Positions 46,071-55,426 of a DNA stretch of 64,000 nucleotides are shown here, in pieces. Positions within the stretch are counted from its first letter, which is position 1. Each line of letters starts with the position of its first letter. The notes under the pieces were generated by a model that did not search any database, was not told the origin of the DNA, and worked only from the letters and a program-made list of their open reading frames with translations. Location: NCBI RefSeq assembly GCF_008693075.1, contig NZ_VXKJ01000037.1, forward strand, positions 186,001 through 250,000, given 5' to 3'. This DNA comes from Corynebacterium phocae (GTDB taxonomy: Bacteria > Actinomycetota > Actinomycetes > Mycobacteriales > Mycobacteriaceae). The translations under genes and the position numbers were made by a program.

Positions 46071-47603
46071 CTATGGCCTGCGCCATTCGTGTCCGTTGCG
46101 GTAGAGCATCTTGTCCGCAGAGGCGGGCCCCCACGTCCCGGAGACGTATTCTTGCGGTGCCCCGGTTTCCGCCCAGAATTCCAAAATGGGATCCAGGATT
46201 GACCAGGACAACTCCACTTCTTCATTGGTGGGGAACAAGGAGGACTCATCGAGCAAGGCATCAAGGATGAGCCGCTCGTAGGCCTCCGGTGATTCCTCGG
46301 TAAAAGCCTCCGCGTAGGCGAAGTCCATATTCACGTCCCGGACTTCCATCGTGGTCCCCGGCACCTTGGAACCAAAGCGCATGGTGACACCCTCATCTGG
46401 CTGCACGCGGATGACCACTGCGTTCTGGCCCAGGGCCTCCGTTTGTCCGGTATCAAAAGGCTGGTAGGGAGCGTGCTTGAATACCAGGGCGATTTCAGTG
46501 ACGCGACGGCCAAGCCGCTTGCCGGTACGCAGGTAGAAGGGCACGCCTCCCCAGCGCCGCGAGTTTACCTCCAGGGTGCAAGCCGCGTAGGTTTCCGTGT
46601 CTGAATCAGGGTCAAACCCTTCCTCCTCGCGCAGCCCCACCACGTATTCCGAGCCCTGCCAGCCGGCGGTGTACTGGCCGCGCGCGGTGGTCTTGTTCAA
46701 TGGGTGGACAGGTTTGGTTGCCTGCAAGACTTTGATTTTTTCCGCCTGTAGCGCCTGGGGCTCGAAGGAAGATGGTTCTTCCATCGCTACCAAGGCTAGA
46801 AGCTGCAGCAGGTGGTTTTGGATAACGTCGCGTGCGGCACCAATACCGTCGTAATAACCAGCGCGCCCGCCCAGCCCAATATCTTCTGCCATAGTGATCT
46901 GCACGTGGTCAATGTAGTGGGCATTCCACATCGGCTCGAAGATTTGGTTAGCAAAACGCAGGGCCAAAATATTTTGGACGGTTTCTTTACCCAAATAGTG
47001 GTCGATGCGGAAGACCGAGGATTCCGGAAAGACCGCGTTGACAATCTCATTGAGCTCTTGAGCAGATTTTTGGTCGTGGCCAAAGGGCTTTTCAATGATG
47101 ACCCGGCGCCAGGAGTCCTCTTTGCTCTCAGCTAATCCCACGCGTTGCATCTGGTGACATATTTCAGAGAAATACTCGGGTGGAACTGAAAGGTAGTAAG
47201 CCCAGTTGCCGCCAGTACCGCGGCTTTCGTCGAGCTTTGTCAGGGTCTTGGCTAGTTGGTCAAACCCGTCATCGTCAAAGGAGCCGTTGACAAACTCAAA
47301 GCCTTGCGACAGATGCTTCCAGACGTTGGCGTCAAAATCAGTCCGCGCGCCGGCCGCGCAAGCCTTTTCTACGTAGGCTGCGAACTCTTCCTTGCTCCAA
47401 TCGCGGCGTCCGTACCCCACTAGCGTAAATCCGGCGGGTAGCAGACCCCGGTTGGCCAAATCGTAGATGGCCGGGAGGAGCTTTTTATAGGCCAGGTCAC
47501 CGGTGACACCAAAGATCACCATTCCCGAAGGTCCGGCAATGCGTGGTAGGCGTTTGTCGGCGGGATCCCGGAGGGGGTTGGTCCAAGTTTGTGAGGCGGT
47601 CAC
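46071..47603 (-). CDS. zwf: Glucose-6-phosphate 1-dehydrogenase
   Basis: A 510-residue NADP enzyme oxidising glucose 6-phosphate. The nucleotide fold is GPSGMVIFGVTGDLAYKKLL near residue 29, the catalytic RIDHYLGKETVQN near 207, and the C-terminal segment SSLFPTNEEVELSW near 460. GTG 47603 (MTASQTWTNPLRDP) is preferred because it matches C. glutamicum Zwf and has AAAGGA at a suitable distance; an ATG 33 bp upstream is in frame. Works as a complex with OpcA encoded next to it. Confidence 0.96.
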   Translation of the reverse strand: MTASQTWTNPLRDPADKRLPRIAGPSGMVIFGVTGDLAYKKLLPAIYDLANRGLLPAGFTLVGYGRRDWSKEEFAAYVEKACAAGARTDFDANVWKHLSQGFEFVNGSFDDDGFDQLAKTLTKLDESRGTGGNWAYYLSVPPEYFSEICHQMQRVGLAESKEDSWRRVIIEKPFGHDQKSAQELNEIVNAVFPESSVFRIDHYLGKETVQNILALRFANQIFEPMWNAHYIDHVQITMAEDIGLGGRAGYYDGIGAARDVIQNHLLQLLALVAMEEPSSFEPQALQAEKIKVLQATKPVHPLNKTTARGQYTAGWQGSEYVVGLREEEGFDPDSDTETYAACTLEVNSRRWGGVPFYLRTGKRLGRRVTEIALVFKHAPYQPFDTGQTEALGQNAVVIRVQPDEGVTMRFGSKVPGTTMEVRDVNMDFAYAEAFTEESPEAYERLILDALLDESSLFPTNEEVELSWSILDPILEFWAETGAPQEYVSGTWGPASADKMLYRNGHEWRRP

Positions 47604-47661
47604 CGTGTGCGACGTCCTTTCAATAAGGTAGATCAAGCAGTAGTCAGTTTAACGCGAAAAG

Positions 47662-47687
47662 CGCCAGCACATGCATTCGTGCTGGCG
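47662..47687 (-). terminator. Terminator between tal and zwf
   Basis: CGCCAGCAC (47662-47670) and GTGCTGGCG (47679-47687) form a perfect 9-bp stem with an 8-nt loop. On the minus strand it is followed by CTTTTCG, a short T run, about 55 nt after the tal stop and before zwf. Confidence 0.7.
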
Positions 47688-47741
47688 TTTGTCGGTGAGA
47701 ATTTCCATGGTGCTGGGTATAACCCCCAGTTCCCTCGGGAT

Positions 47742-48827
47742 TTACAGGCGCTTGGACATGGAATCTAGTAGCTCCTGCCAAGCATCCACGAACTTCTCTA
47801 CGCCCTCGCGCTCGAGGACGGAAAATACCTCATCGAAGTTGATGCCTACCTCTTTGAGTTGCTCGAAGATGGCCTGGGCCTCTTGCTTGGAATTGGTGAG
47901 GGTGTCACCGTTAAACTCCGCGTTTTCAAGCACGGCGTCAATGGTGTCTTCCGGGATGGTGTTGACCGTGTCCGGACCAGCCAGCTCGGTGACGTAAATC
48001 CATGCGGGGTACTCCGGGTTCTTCACGCCGGTCGAGGCCCACAGTGGGCGCTGTACATTCGTGCCCTCGGGGAGATCTGCGCCTGCAAACTCCTCCTTGA
48101 ACAACGCGTAGGCCAGTTGAGCGTTGGCAATGCCTGCCTTGCCGCGCAGCGCGAGGGCTAGCTCGGATCCAATCTCTTCGAGGCGCTTGTCTACCTCGGT
48201 ATCCACTCGGGAGATGAAAAACGATGCCACGGAATGGATTGTGGAGACGTCCTTGCCTGCCGCGTGTGCGCGGTTGATGCCGTCTTTGAATGCTTTGATG
48301 ACCTCTTTGTAGCGGTCAACAGAGAACAGGAGGGTGACATTGACACTGATGCCCTCAGCTAACGCGTCCGCAATAGCGGGCAGGGATCCGTCGGTTGCCG
48401 GAATCTTGATCATCAGGTTGGGGCGGTCAATCTTTTCCCACAATTCCCGAGCCTGAGCCAGGGTGGCCTCCCGGTCGTCGGAGATGCGTGGGTCAACCTC
48501 GATGGACACGCGCCCGTCTTTGCCCTCGGATTTCTCAAAGATTTCGGTGAAGACGTCACAGGCGTCACGCACGTCATCCATGGCTAGGGAGTACACGGCC
48601 TCGGCAGCGTCTACGCCTTTTTCTTTGAGCTTGGCAATATCGGCGTCGTACGCGGTGCCGGTGGACATCGCGGAGCTAAAGATGGAGGGGTTGGTGGTCA
48701 CGCCCACTACCGACTTGGTGTCAATAACTTCTTTGAGGTTGCCGGATACCAGGCGGTCGCGGGACAGGTCATCTAACCACGCGGAGGTGCCAAGTTCGGC
48801 TAGCTTGTCAATGTTGTTTTTTGTCAT
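47742..48827 (-). CDS. tal: Transaldolase (actinobacterial, long type)
   Basis: A 361-residue class I transaldolase moving a dihydroxyacetone unit between sugar phosphates. The N-terminus is LAELGTSAWLDDLSRD, with VVGVTTNPSIFSSAM near 38, the Schiff-base Lys in PNLMIKIPAT near 138 and INVTLLFSVDRY-like (VNVTLLFSVDRYKEV) near 163. The length fits the mycobacterial/corynebacterial type. ATG 48827 follows AAAGGATG. tkt ends 88 bp upstream of its start. Confidence 0.96.
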   Translation of the reverse strand: MTKNNIDKLAELGTSAWLDDLSRDRLVSGNLKEVIDTKSVVGVTTNPSIFSSAMSTGTAYDADIAKLKEKGVDAAEAVYSLAMDDVRDACDVFTEIFEKSEGKDGRVSIEVDPRISDDREATLAQARELWEKIDRPNLMIKIPATDGSLPAIADALAEGISVNVTLLFSVDRYKEVIKAFKDGINRAHAAGKDVSTIHSVASFFISRVDTEVDKRLEEIGSELALALRGKAGIANAQLAYALFKEEFAGADLPEGTNVQRPLWASTGVKNPEYPAWIYVTELAGPDTVNTIPEDTIDAVLENAEFNGDTLTNSKQEAQAIFEQLKEVGINFDEVFSVLEREGVEKFVDAWQELLDSMSKRL

Positions 48828-48914
48828 AGGTGATACATCCTTTTGAGTAAACAATCTGTTGGATTGGGCGGGGCCTAGGCCGTTAGACCAGCCCCGCCAC
48901 AATGTGGTGTGAAA

Positions 48915-51026
48915 CTAGAGTGAGGATACGGCTTCCAACGAGTCCTTGGCTGCCTTGACCACGTTGTCGGTGGTGAACCCGAAACGCTCGAATAGTTCTT
49001 CGGCCGGGGCGGAGGCACCGTAGTGCTCCAAAGAGACATTGCGACCGAAGGTTCCGGTGTACTTGTGCCAGGACATGGCCACGGCGGCCTCAACGGAGAC
49101 GCGGGCGCGGACGCCATCGGGTAGCACCTGCTGCTTGTAGGCGGCGTCTTGCTCATCGAACCATTCCAGGCAGGGCGCGGAAACCACGCGCGTAGCGGTG
49201 CCCTCAGCCTCCAGGGCTTTGGCGGCTTCAACCGCCAGTTGCACCTCAGAGCCGGACGCCATGATGATAACGTCCGGAGTTTCCTTGGAAGACTCCACTA
49301 GCACGTAGGCACCGCGGCGAACGCCGTCGTGGGCCTTTTCCTTAGTGCCCTCCAGAACCGGCACGTTTTGACGAGTCAAAACCAGGCCCTTGGGGGCAGC
49401 CTCAGCTTCCAGCGCCGCAGCCCACGCCTGCGCGGTCTCATTGGCGTCAGCCGGGCGGATTACCGCCAGGTTGGGGATGGCACGTAGCGCGGCCAGGGTC
49501 TCTACCGGCTGGTGGGTGGGGCCGTCTTCGCCTAGGCCGATGGAGTCATGGGTCCAGACGTAGTAGGTATCCGCTGACATCAGTGCGCCCAGGCGAACGG
49601 CCGGGTACATGTACTCGGAGAAAATGAGGAAGGTGCCACCGTAGACGCGGGTGTTGCCGTGCAGGGCGATACCGTTCATGATGGCGGACATGGCGTGCTC
49701 ACGGATACCAAAGTGCAGGTTGCGCCCGTAGGGGTGCGCGGTCCAGGTATCCGTGGTGATTTCTACCGGGCCAAAGGAGTCAGCGTCTTTAATGACGGTG
49801 TTATTGGACCCTGCCAGGTCAGCGGAGCCGCCCCACAGTTCGGGGATGGTGGCCGCCAGCGCCTGAATGGCGGATTCCGATGCCTTTCGGGTGGCCAGGG
49901 ACTCCCCAGCTTCCCATGTGGGAAGGTCTGCGTCGAAGTTCTCCGGCAGCTTGCGCTCAGCCAGGCGGTCGTACAGTTTCTTAGCATCTGGGTTCTTTTC
50001 CGCCCAGGCGTCTAGCTCCTTTTCCCACTCGGCGTGCTTGCTTGCGCCACGATCCACCAGTTTCCGGGTGTGGTCTAGGACTTCCTGGTCGATGTGGAAT
50101 TTCTTTTCCGGGTCGAAGCCCAGGATCTCTTTGGTAGCCGCAATCTCATCTGCACCCAAGGCAGCGCCGTGGGCAGCGCCGGTATTCATCTTGGTTGGCG
50201 CGGGGTAGGCGATAACGGTCTTCACTCGGATAAATGATGGGCGGTCAGTGACCTCGCGGGCCTTCGCGGCGGCTTCCTCGATGGCCACTACGTCCTCGCC
50301 TGACTCCACGGTCTGTACGTGCCAGCCGTAGGCCTCGTAGCGGGCTACTACGTCCTCATTAAAGGCAATATCTGTGTCATCTTCAATGGAGATTCGGTTG
50401 TCATCCCAGAAGACAATCAGGTTCCCCAGTTTTTGGGTTCCCGCGAGCGAGCAGGCCTCAGAAGTAACGCCTTCCTGGATGTCTCCGTCAGAGCAGATGG
50501 TGTAGACGTAGTGGTCAAACGGGGACTGGCCGGCGGGGGCTTCCGCGTCAAACATGCCGCGCTCACGGCGCGCTGCCATGGCCATGCCCACGGAAGACGC
50601 CAGACCCTGGCCCAGCGGGCCGGTGGTGATTTCTACGCCGCGGGTGTGGTGGTATTCGGGGTGGCCTGGGGTCTTGGATTCCCAGGTGCGTAGGTCCTTG
50701 AGGTCTTGCATTTCGAGCCCAAACCCACCCAGGAACAGCTGTATGTAGAGCGTGAGGGAGGAGTGGCCCACGGAAAGTACAAAGCGGTCGCGGCCGGCCC
50801 AGTCGGTGTCCTGGGGGTCGTGGTTGAGGACGCGCTGGAAAAGAGTGTAAGCAAGGGGAGCCAGGGACATAGCCGTACCGGGGTGCCCGGAGCCGCAGTG
50901 TTCAACAGCCTCAGCTGCCAGAACGCGCACGGTATCAACGGCCTTGGTGTCTAGTTCTGACCAATCCTCGGGATAACGGCGTACCGTCATGGACTGCAAC
51001 TCGGGAGATAGCTGGGAGTTTGGCAT
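48915..51026 (-). CDS. tkt: Transketolase
   Basis: A 703-residue thiamine diphosphate enzyme. Thiamine-binding and active-site segments are CGSGHPGTAMSLAP near residue 43, ITTGPLGQGLASSVGMAMA near 130 and SDGDIQEGVTSEACSLAG near 176, followed by the pyrimidine domain (GRNLHFGIREHAM, DSIGLGEDGPTHQPVE) and the C-terminal domain. ATG 51026 is chosen because GTGAGGG lies correctly ahead of it. A GTG at 51044 is in frame but would contain this site. First gene of the tkt-tal-zwf-opcA-pgl group. Confidence 0.97.
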   Translation of the reverse strand: MPNSQLSPELQSMTVRRYPEDWSELDTKAVDTVRVLAAEAVEHCGSGHPGTAMSLAPLAYTLFQRVLNHDPQDTDWAGRDRFVLSVGHSSLTLYIQLFLGGFGLEMQDLKDLRTWESKTPGHPEYHHTRGVEITTGPLGQGLASSVGMAMAARRERGMFDAEAPAGQSPFDHYVYTICSDGDIQEGVTSEACSLAGTQKLGNLIVFWDDNRISIEDDTDIAFNEDVVARYEAYGWHVQTVESGEDVVAIEEAAAKAREVTDRPSFIRVKTVIAYPAPTKMNTGAAHGAALGADEIAATKEILGFDPEKKFHIDQEVLDHTRKLVDRGASKHAEWEKELDAWAEKNPDAKKLYDRLAERKLPENFDADLPTWEAGESLATRKASESAIQALAATIPELWGGSADLAGSNNTVIKDADSFGPVEITTDTWTAHPYGRNLHFGIREHAMSAIMNGIALHGNTRVYGGTFLIFSEYMYPAVRLGALMSADTYYVWTHDSIGLGEDGPTHQPVETLAALRAIPNLAVIRPADANETAQAWAAALEAEAAPKGLVLTRQNVPVLEGTKEKAHDGVRRGAYVLVESSKETPDVIIMASGSEVQLAVEAAKALEAEGTATRVVSAPCLEWFDEQDAAYKQQVLPDGVRARVSVEAAVAMSWHKYTGTFGRNVSLEHYGASAPAEELFERFGFTTDNVVKAAKDSLEAVSSL

Positions 51027-51536
51027 TGGAATATTTACCCTCACTTAAAATCTTGTGGACATCTGTTAAATCTCTTACGCACCTTAATTTTGGTACGTAC
51101 TAGCCTCACCCAGTGTAGACGGTTTGGCCTGTTGGAGTAGGCCGTTGGTGTCGGTTTTGCTGGTAATACGCAGCGGCCTGGGCGTTTTTACCCTAGTGGT
51201 GATGGTGCGGAGGGCAAGGATAGGAATTGCGGATGATTCTGAATATATTGCCAACTCCGCTGCAGAAAACACCCCTCGGATTACGCCCGCACGGCGCTAA
51301 GCCGGTATGTTGATAGGGTTACTGGGCGCGGCAATTTAAAATACCAGCTGGGTTTAATGCGCTAGCCGTTGAAATTTGTTGGAACTTTCCTGCGCCCGTA
51401 TTCGACAACTAGACAAGGGTGAAAAGTGTCCCCCGGCTAGATAGCAGCCACTGACACCAGCCCAACCACCCCACGGGTGAGGTAAATAGCCTCCCCTTAG
51501 AAGAACTGCCAAAGTGCGAGTTGGAGGAAATATTCC
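51027..51536. promoter_or_regulatory. Divergent promoter region of tkt (-) and ctaB (+)
   Basis: This 510-bp gap separates divergent operons. It is AT-rich near both ends. No promoter could be defined with normal spacing by eye: TTGATA (51310-51315) and TAAAAT (51337-51342) are 21 bp apart. The ctaB ribosome binding site GGAGG is at 51523-51527. A 62-codon minus-strand frame near 51084-51272 has no coding features. Confidence 0.45.
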
Positions 51537-52481
51537 TTGGAGACCTTAAAGGCCTATTTTGCGCTGACGAAACCGCGGATTATTGAACTTCTCCTCATCG
51601 CAGCCATCCCTGCAATGCTTCAAGCGCAGCGCGGAGTAGAGGCGGTATCAGACAATATCTGGCTGATTGTGTCCACCATCTTTGGTGGTTGGATGGGTGC
51701 TGCCGCAGCGCACACCTTCAATAACGTCCTGGAGTTTGAGTTGGACAAGAAGATGCAGCGTACTAGGGCGCGCCCTCTGGTAAGGGATACTATTTCGCGC
51801 CGTAACGCGGCCTTGTTCGCCTGGCTCATGTTGGCACTGTCAGTGTTTTGGTTGGGCGTGTTGGCGCATTCCTGGTTAGCCGCCTTCTTTGTAGTCCTGA
51901 CTAACTTTTTCTACGCGGTGGTCTACACCAAGTTCCTGAAAATGCGCAATGCCCAAAACATCGTCTGGGGCGGTTTAGCGGGCTGCATGCCAGCCATGGT
52001 CGGTTGGGCCGTCATTCGGGATAACGCCCCGGCGGGCGAGCCTGACCGGTGGTGGCAGGCCATAGTGCTCTTCCTCATCATCTTCTTCTGGACGCCACCG
52101 CACACCTGGGCGTTGGCCATGAAGTACCGCGAGGACTACAAGAAGGCCGGCGTCCCCATGCTCCCCGTGGTGGCACCAGAACACGAGGTAACCAAGCAGA
52201 TCATTTGGTACACCATCGGCACAGTACTAGTAACTTTCTTGATTATCCCCGCTGCTAGCTGGATCTACTTGGTTGCGGCCGTGGGCTCAGGGGCGGTCTT
52301 TTTGTGGATGGCCATTCGCTTGCACCAGGGCGTGCTCCAGGGCCGCAAGGTCAAACCCATGCGTCTGTTTATCTACTCCAACAACTACTTATCGGTGTTG
52401 TTCATTGGCCTGTCCGTGGACGCGGTACTGGGCTGGGAGCCTATTGGCCGGATGTTGGGCTGGTCCCACGTCCTGTTCTAA
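51537..52481 (+). CDS. ctaB: Protoheme IX farnesyltransferase (heme O synthase)
   Basis: A 314-residue polytopic membrane prenyltransferase of the UbiA superfamily that adds farnesyl to heme B, the first step to heme A for cytochrome aa3. The first active-site motif reads [20 protein letters not shown], where the family usually has N-x3-D-x2/3-D; here the first Asp positions are Glu. The second motif region [16 protein letters not shown] is conserved. About nine hydrophobic helices. TTG 51537 is the only start consistent with the SD GGAGG (spacing 9). Confidence 0.93.
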   Translation: METLKAYFALTKPRIIELLLIAAIPAMLQAQRGVEAVSDNIWLIVSTIFGGWMGAAAAHTFNNVLEFELDKKMQRTRARPLVRDTISRRNAALFAWLMLALSVFWLGVLAHSWLAAFFVVLTNFFYAVVYTKFLKMRNAQNIVWGGLAGCMPAMVGWAVIRDNAPAGEPDRWWQAIVLFLIIFFWTPPHTWALAMKYREDYKKAGVPMLPVVAPEHEVTKQIIWYTIGTVLVTFLIIPAASWIYLVAAVGSGAVFLWMAIRLHQGVLQGRKVKPMRLFIYSNNYLSVLFIGLSVDAVLGWEPIGRMLGWSHVLF

Positions 52482-52499
52482 GGGCGTAATTGCTCCGGT

Positions 52500-53465
52500 C
52501 TATCCGGCTACTTCCAGGACAACGGACCCGGTGGTACGGCGGTCCTGTAAATCCTGATGCGCTCTGCTGGCTTGTGCAAGCGGGTAGGTGTGCGGGACGT
52601 CTAGCTTCAGCCAGCCCTGGGTAAGGCCCTCGATGACCGATTGTGAACGGTACCGGAACTCCGCCGGTGTAGCCGTCCAGTCAGCCAGGGTGGGGCGGGT
52701 GAGAAATAGTGAGCCGTGTTTATTGAGCTCTTGCGGGTTGAAGGGCTCAACGGGCCCCGACGCCGCCCCGAACAGACACACCATTCCGCGCCGGCGAACC
52801 ATGCGCAGGGACTGCGGGAATGTAGCTTTGCCCACGCCGTCGTAGGCCACGTCCACACCGACCCCGTCGGTCCACTCCACAACCTCCTGGTGGAGGTTCT
52901 CGGAATAGCGGAATACCTTATCCGCGCCCGCAGCTAGGGAAATCTTTTCTTTGGCGTCGGTGGAAACCACCGTAGCCACCGTGGCCCCGGAACGCTTGGC
53001 CATCTGGGTAGCCAGGCGGCCTACGCCACCCGCTCCAGCGGTAATGAGGATGGTAGTCCCAGCCTTGACAGGGTAGACGCCGTCAATCAGGTAGTGGGCT
53101 GTCATTCCTTGCAGCAGCATAGACGCGGCCGTGGGGCCGTCAATGGTGTCCGGAATGCTGACCATTCGCTGCGGGTCCACGTAGACTTTTTCTGCGTAGG
53201 ACCCCAGGGCGTTGTCCCATGCCACGCGCTGGCCTGGAGAGAACTTACCGCTGGGATCATCTAGCACTCGTCCGCAGCCCTCGAAGCCGGGGATGAAGGG
53301 CAACTCTGCAGGGTAGGAGCCGTCGCGCAGGTAGGTATCTATGTAGTTGACCCCCGCGTAGTCGACAGCCACAAGGGCTTGGTCCGCACTAGCAACGGGG
53401 TCTTCAACCTGGCAGTAGTTGAGAACCTCATGTCCTCCGGTGGTGTCAATCTTGATAGCAAACAT
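52500..53465 (-). CDS. qor: Quinone oxidoreductase (zeta-crystallin-like, MDR family)
   Basis: A 321-residue NADPH-dependent medium-chain reductase without zinc ligands. The N-terminal substrate domain has VDYAGVNYIDTYLRDGSYP near 49; the Rossmann fold has ITAGAGGVGRLATQMAK near 145. FNPQELNKHGSLFLTRPTL near 245 is typical of quinone oxidoreductases. It lies convergent to ctaB with only 18 bp between the stops, and upstream of the ctaA gene's 3' end. The physiological substrate is unknown. Confidence 0.88.
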   Translation of the reverse strand: MFAIKIDTTGGHEVLNYCQVEDPVASADQALVAVDYAGVNYIDTYLRDGSYPAELPFIPGFEGCGRVLDDPSGKFSPGQRVAWDNALGSYAEKVYVDPQRMVSIPDTIDGPTAASMLLQGMTAHYLIDGVYPVKAGTTILITAGAGGVGRLATQMAKRSGATVATVVSTDAKEKISLAAGADKVFRYSENLHQEVVEWTDGVGVDVAYDGVGKATFPQSLRMVRRRGMVCLFGAASGPVEPFNPQELNKHGSLFLTRPTLADWTATPAEFRYRSQSVIEGLTQGWLKLDVPHTYPLAQASRAHQDLQDRRTTGSVVLEVAG

Positions 53466-53529
53466 GCCCCGAGCCTACCGGTTTAGCGATGGGGTCGGGG
53501 CAAGAAAGTTTCTTGGTATGCGAGAGCTC

Positions 53530-54537
53530 TTAGTGGTCGTTCACCCGTTGGGAGGATTTTTCCCGCTTGCGGTCACCAGCCTGGGAACCGGTGACAAGAG
53601 CGGCGTTTTTGGCCACACGGCGGTATCCGTGGGCCCATAGGATGGCGGTCCACGCGGTGACTATGGAGGCAAATCCAATATGGATGGGCACCGTCCAGCG
53701 CGGGATGTGCTGGTAGAACTGGAACACCCCAATAGCCCACTGGATAACAATGACCGCTATGAGCCACAGCCCGGCGGTCTTGGCGGGCTGCGGAGCCTTG
53801 GTGCGGTAGAGCATGATGACCAAGATTACGGTGGCAAGCAGATAGATGTACATGCAGACGGCGTGCGCCACTGCCATGGCCTGGGTGTCAACGTCTAGCC
53901 GGCCTTCCATTCCCGCTCCAGCGTCACCGGAGTGCACACCGGAGCCCGTGACCATGGTGCCTGTCATCAAGACCACTGCCAACGCCACCGTGGCTATGAC
54001 ACCTAGGGTGCGAAGGGACTGGGGGATGAGTCTGGTGGGGTGGCCGTGGTCGGGCTCGGAGATTCGCACGAAGAGCATGGCGGCTATCCACACCAGGACC
54101 ATGGAGGGCAAGAAGTGGAGCGCAACCGCCCACCAATTGAGCTTCAAGAACACGGACATAGCGCCGATGAGCGCTTGGACTACCACGCCGGCAACCCCTA
54201 GCCAGGCATACACCTTGAGCTCTGTACGCCGGCGCGCCTGGTACATGGCTATTACTGCGGCGATTGCGGCGGCCATGACCACGAAGGTGAGCAACCGGTT
54301 ACCCCACTCAATCATCTGATGGACAAACGGGGCCGCGCCCTTGAGTGGAACCAAGGACCCAGGGTGGCAGTTGGGCCAGGTCACGCACCCCAATCCGGAG
54401 CCGGTCACGCGCACGATAGCGCCGGAAACGGTGATACCACCCTGGCACAGCAGCAGGATGAAAGCCACCTTGCGCTGTTGCCTGATGTCAGGGGCAGTTT
54501 CACGGAAGAATCGAAGAACCCGGTCAAAGATATTCAC
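53530..54537 (-). CDS. ctaA: Heme A synthase (COX15/CtaA family)
   Basis: A 335-residue membrane protein with about eight helices that converts heme O to heme A. The conserved heme/Cys loop GSGLGCVTWPNCHPGSLVP is near residue 44, HQMIEWGNRLLTFV follows it, and AHAVCMYIYLLATV and HIGFASIVTAWTAILW carry conserved His residues of the second half. GTG 54537 is chosen; GTG 54555 is six codons upstream, and neither has a strong ribosome binding site. Shares the heme A pathway with ctaB nearby. Confidence 0.92.
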   Translation of the reverse strand: MNIFDRVLRFFRETAPDIRQQRKVAFILLLCQGGITVSGAIVRVTGSGLGCVTWPNCHPGSLVPLKGAAPFVHQMIEWGNRLLTFVVMAAAIAAVIAMYQARRRTELKVYAWLGVAGVVVQALIGAMSVFLKLNWWAVALHFLPSMVLVWIAAMLFVRISEPDHGHPTRLIPQSLRTLGVIATVALAVVLMTGTMVTGSGVHSGDAGAGMEGRLDVDTQAMAVAHAVCMYIYLLATVILVIMLYRTKAPQPAKTAGLWLIAVIVIQWAIGVFQFYQHIPRWTVPIHIGFASIVTAWTAILWAHGYRRVAKNAALVTGSQAGDRKREKSSQRVNDH

Positions 54538-54638
54538 GACTTCGACTCTACCCACCAGCGGCCTGAAACCGGGAATTAGCTGGGCTATGCCGGCGTAGCC
54601 GAAAGGAATGTCACATAAAAGACAGCTAGTGGTGTTTT

Positions 54639-55403
54639 TTAGCCCTCAAAACGGAACCACTTAGCTGCCAACACGGAGGAGGCAACCGCCCAGGCGGCTA
54701 GGGACAGCAGGGGTAGGACCGGTAGGGAGCCAGTAAAGGCCTCACTTAGCCCCGCGGCTAGCGCCACGGTGGGAACAATATTGAGCAAGCCGTTGTCTCC
54801 GAGACCCTGGGCGTAGAGGGTCCAGCCGGCAACCCCCAACAGTGCGAACCAGAAGAGATTGGCAACTGCGAGGACTATTTCCGAGCTCAGCGTTCCGCCC
54901 AGGATTAGCCCCAGGGAGGTAAACGTCGCTACGCCCGCGATGAGCGTGAGGCCACCTAGCAAGACTCCTTGCACATCCGTCCTAAAACCCACTGCGAAGG
55001 CCGTGGCGGATAGTACCAGGACCTGGACAAGGACCATGGTGAGCACCCCTAAGACCTTCCCGGCGATGATTGCCCAGGATGGTACCCCGGAGGCTCCTGT
55101 TCGCTTGAGCGCGCCGTAGCGCCGGTCAAAGGCTAAGGCAATGGCTTGGCCGGTAAACCCTGCTGAAGTCACCGCTACAGCCAGTATCATCGGGTACAGC
55201 TGTTGGATATCACCCATCGCGGATTTTAGGGGCAACCGGCTGCCCGCCAGCAGTAGTGCAACGGGGATGATCAGGCTTAAAAGTAGCTGTTCTCCGTGGC
55301 GCAGCATCAGCCTGGACTCTATAGCGCCTTGGACTTTGAGAATCGATGCCACACTGGCCCGCTGGGGTGAGGGGCTGAAGGTACCGGGGGGAAACTGAGT
55401 CAT
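54639..55403 (-). CDS. ABC transporter permease (ABC-2 type)
   Basis: A membrane protein of about 254 residues with six hydrophobic helices and no other domain, the size of ABC-2 exporter permeases. Segments such as QLYPMILAVAVTSAGFTGQAIAL and TGASGVPSWAIIAGKVLG are typical. ATG 55403 has a good AAAGGAC site. ATG 55430 overlaps the ATPase stop in ATGA and is a fair alternative, adding nine residues. Pairs with the upstream ATPase. Substrate unknown; the neighbouring ctaA and mptB-like genes do not settle it. Confidence 0.85.
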   Translation of the reverse strand: MTQFPPGTFSPSPQRASVASILKVQGAIESRLMLRHGEQLLLSLIIPVALLLAGSRLPLKSAMGDIQQLYPMILAVAVTSAGFTGQAIALAFDRRYGALKRTGASGVPSWAIIAGKVLGVLTMVLVQVLVLSATAFAVGFRTDVQGVLLGGLTLIAGVATFTSLGLILGGTLSSEIVLAVANLFWFALLGVAGWTLYAQGLGDNGLLNIVPTVALAAGLSEAFTGSLPVLPLLSLAAWAVASSVLAAKWFRFEG

Positions 55404-55426
55404 TGCCGGGGTCCTTTTGGTTTTGT

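Noticed and set aside
51084..51272. 62-codon minus-strand frame upstream of tkt
   Set aside because: No ribosome binding site or protein-like features; lies in the promoter region.
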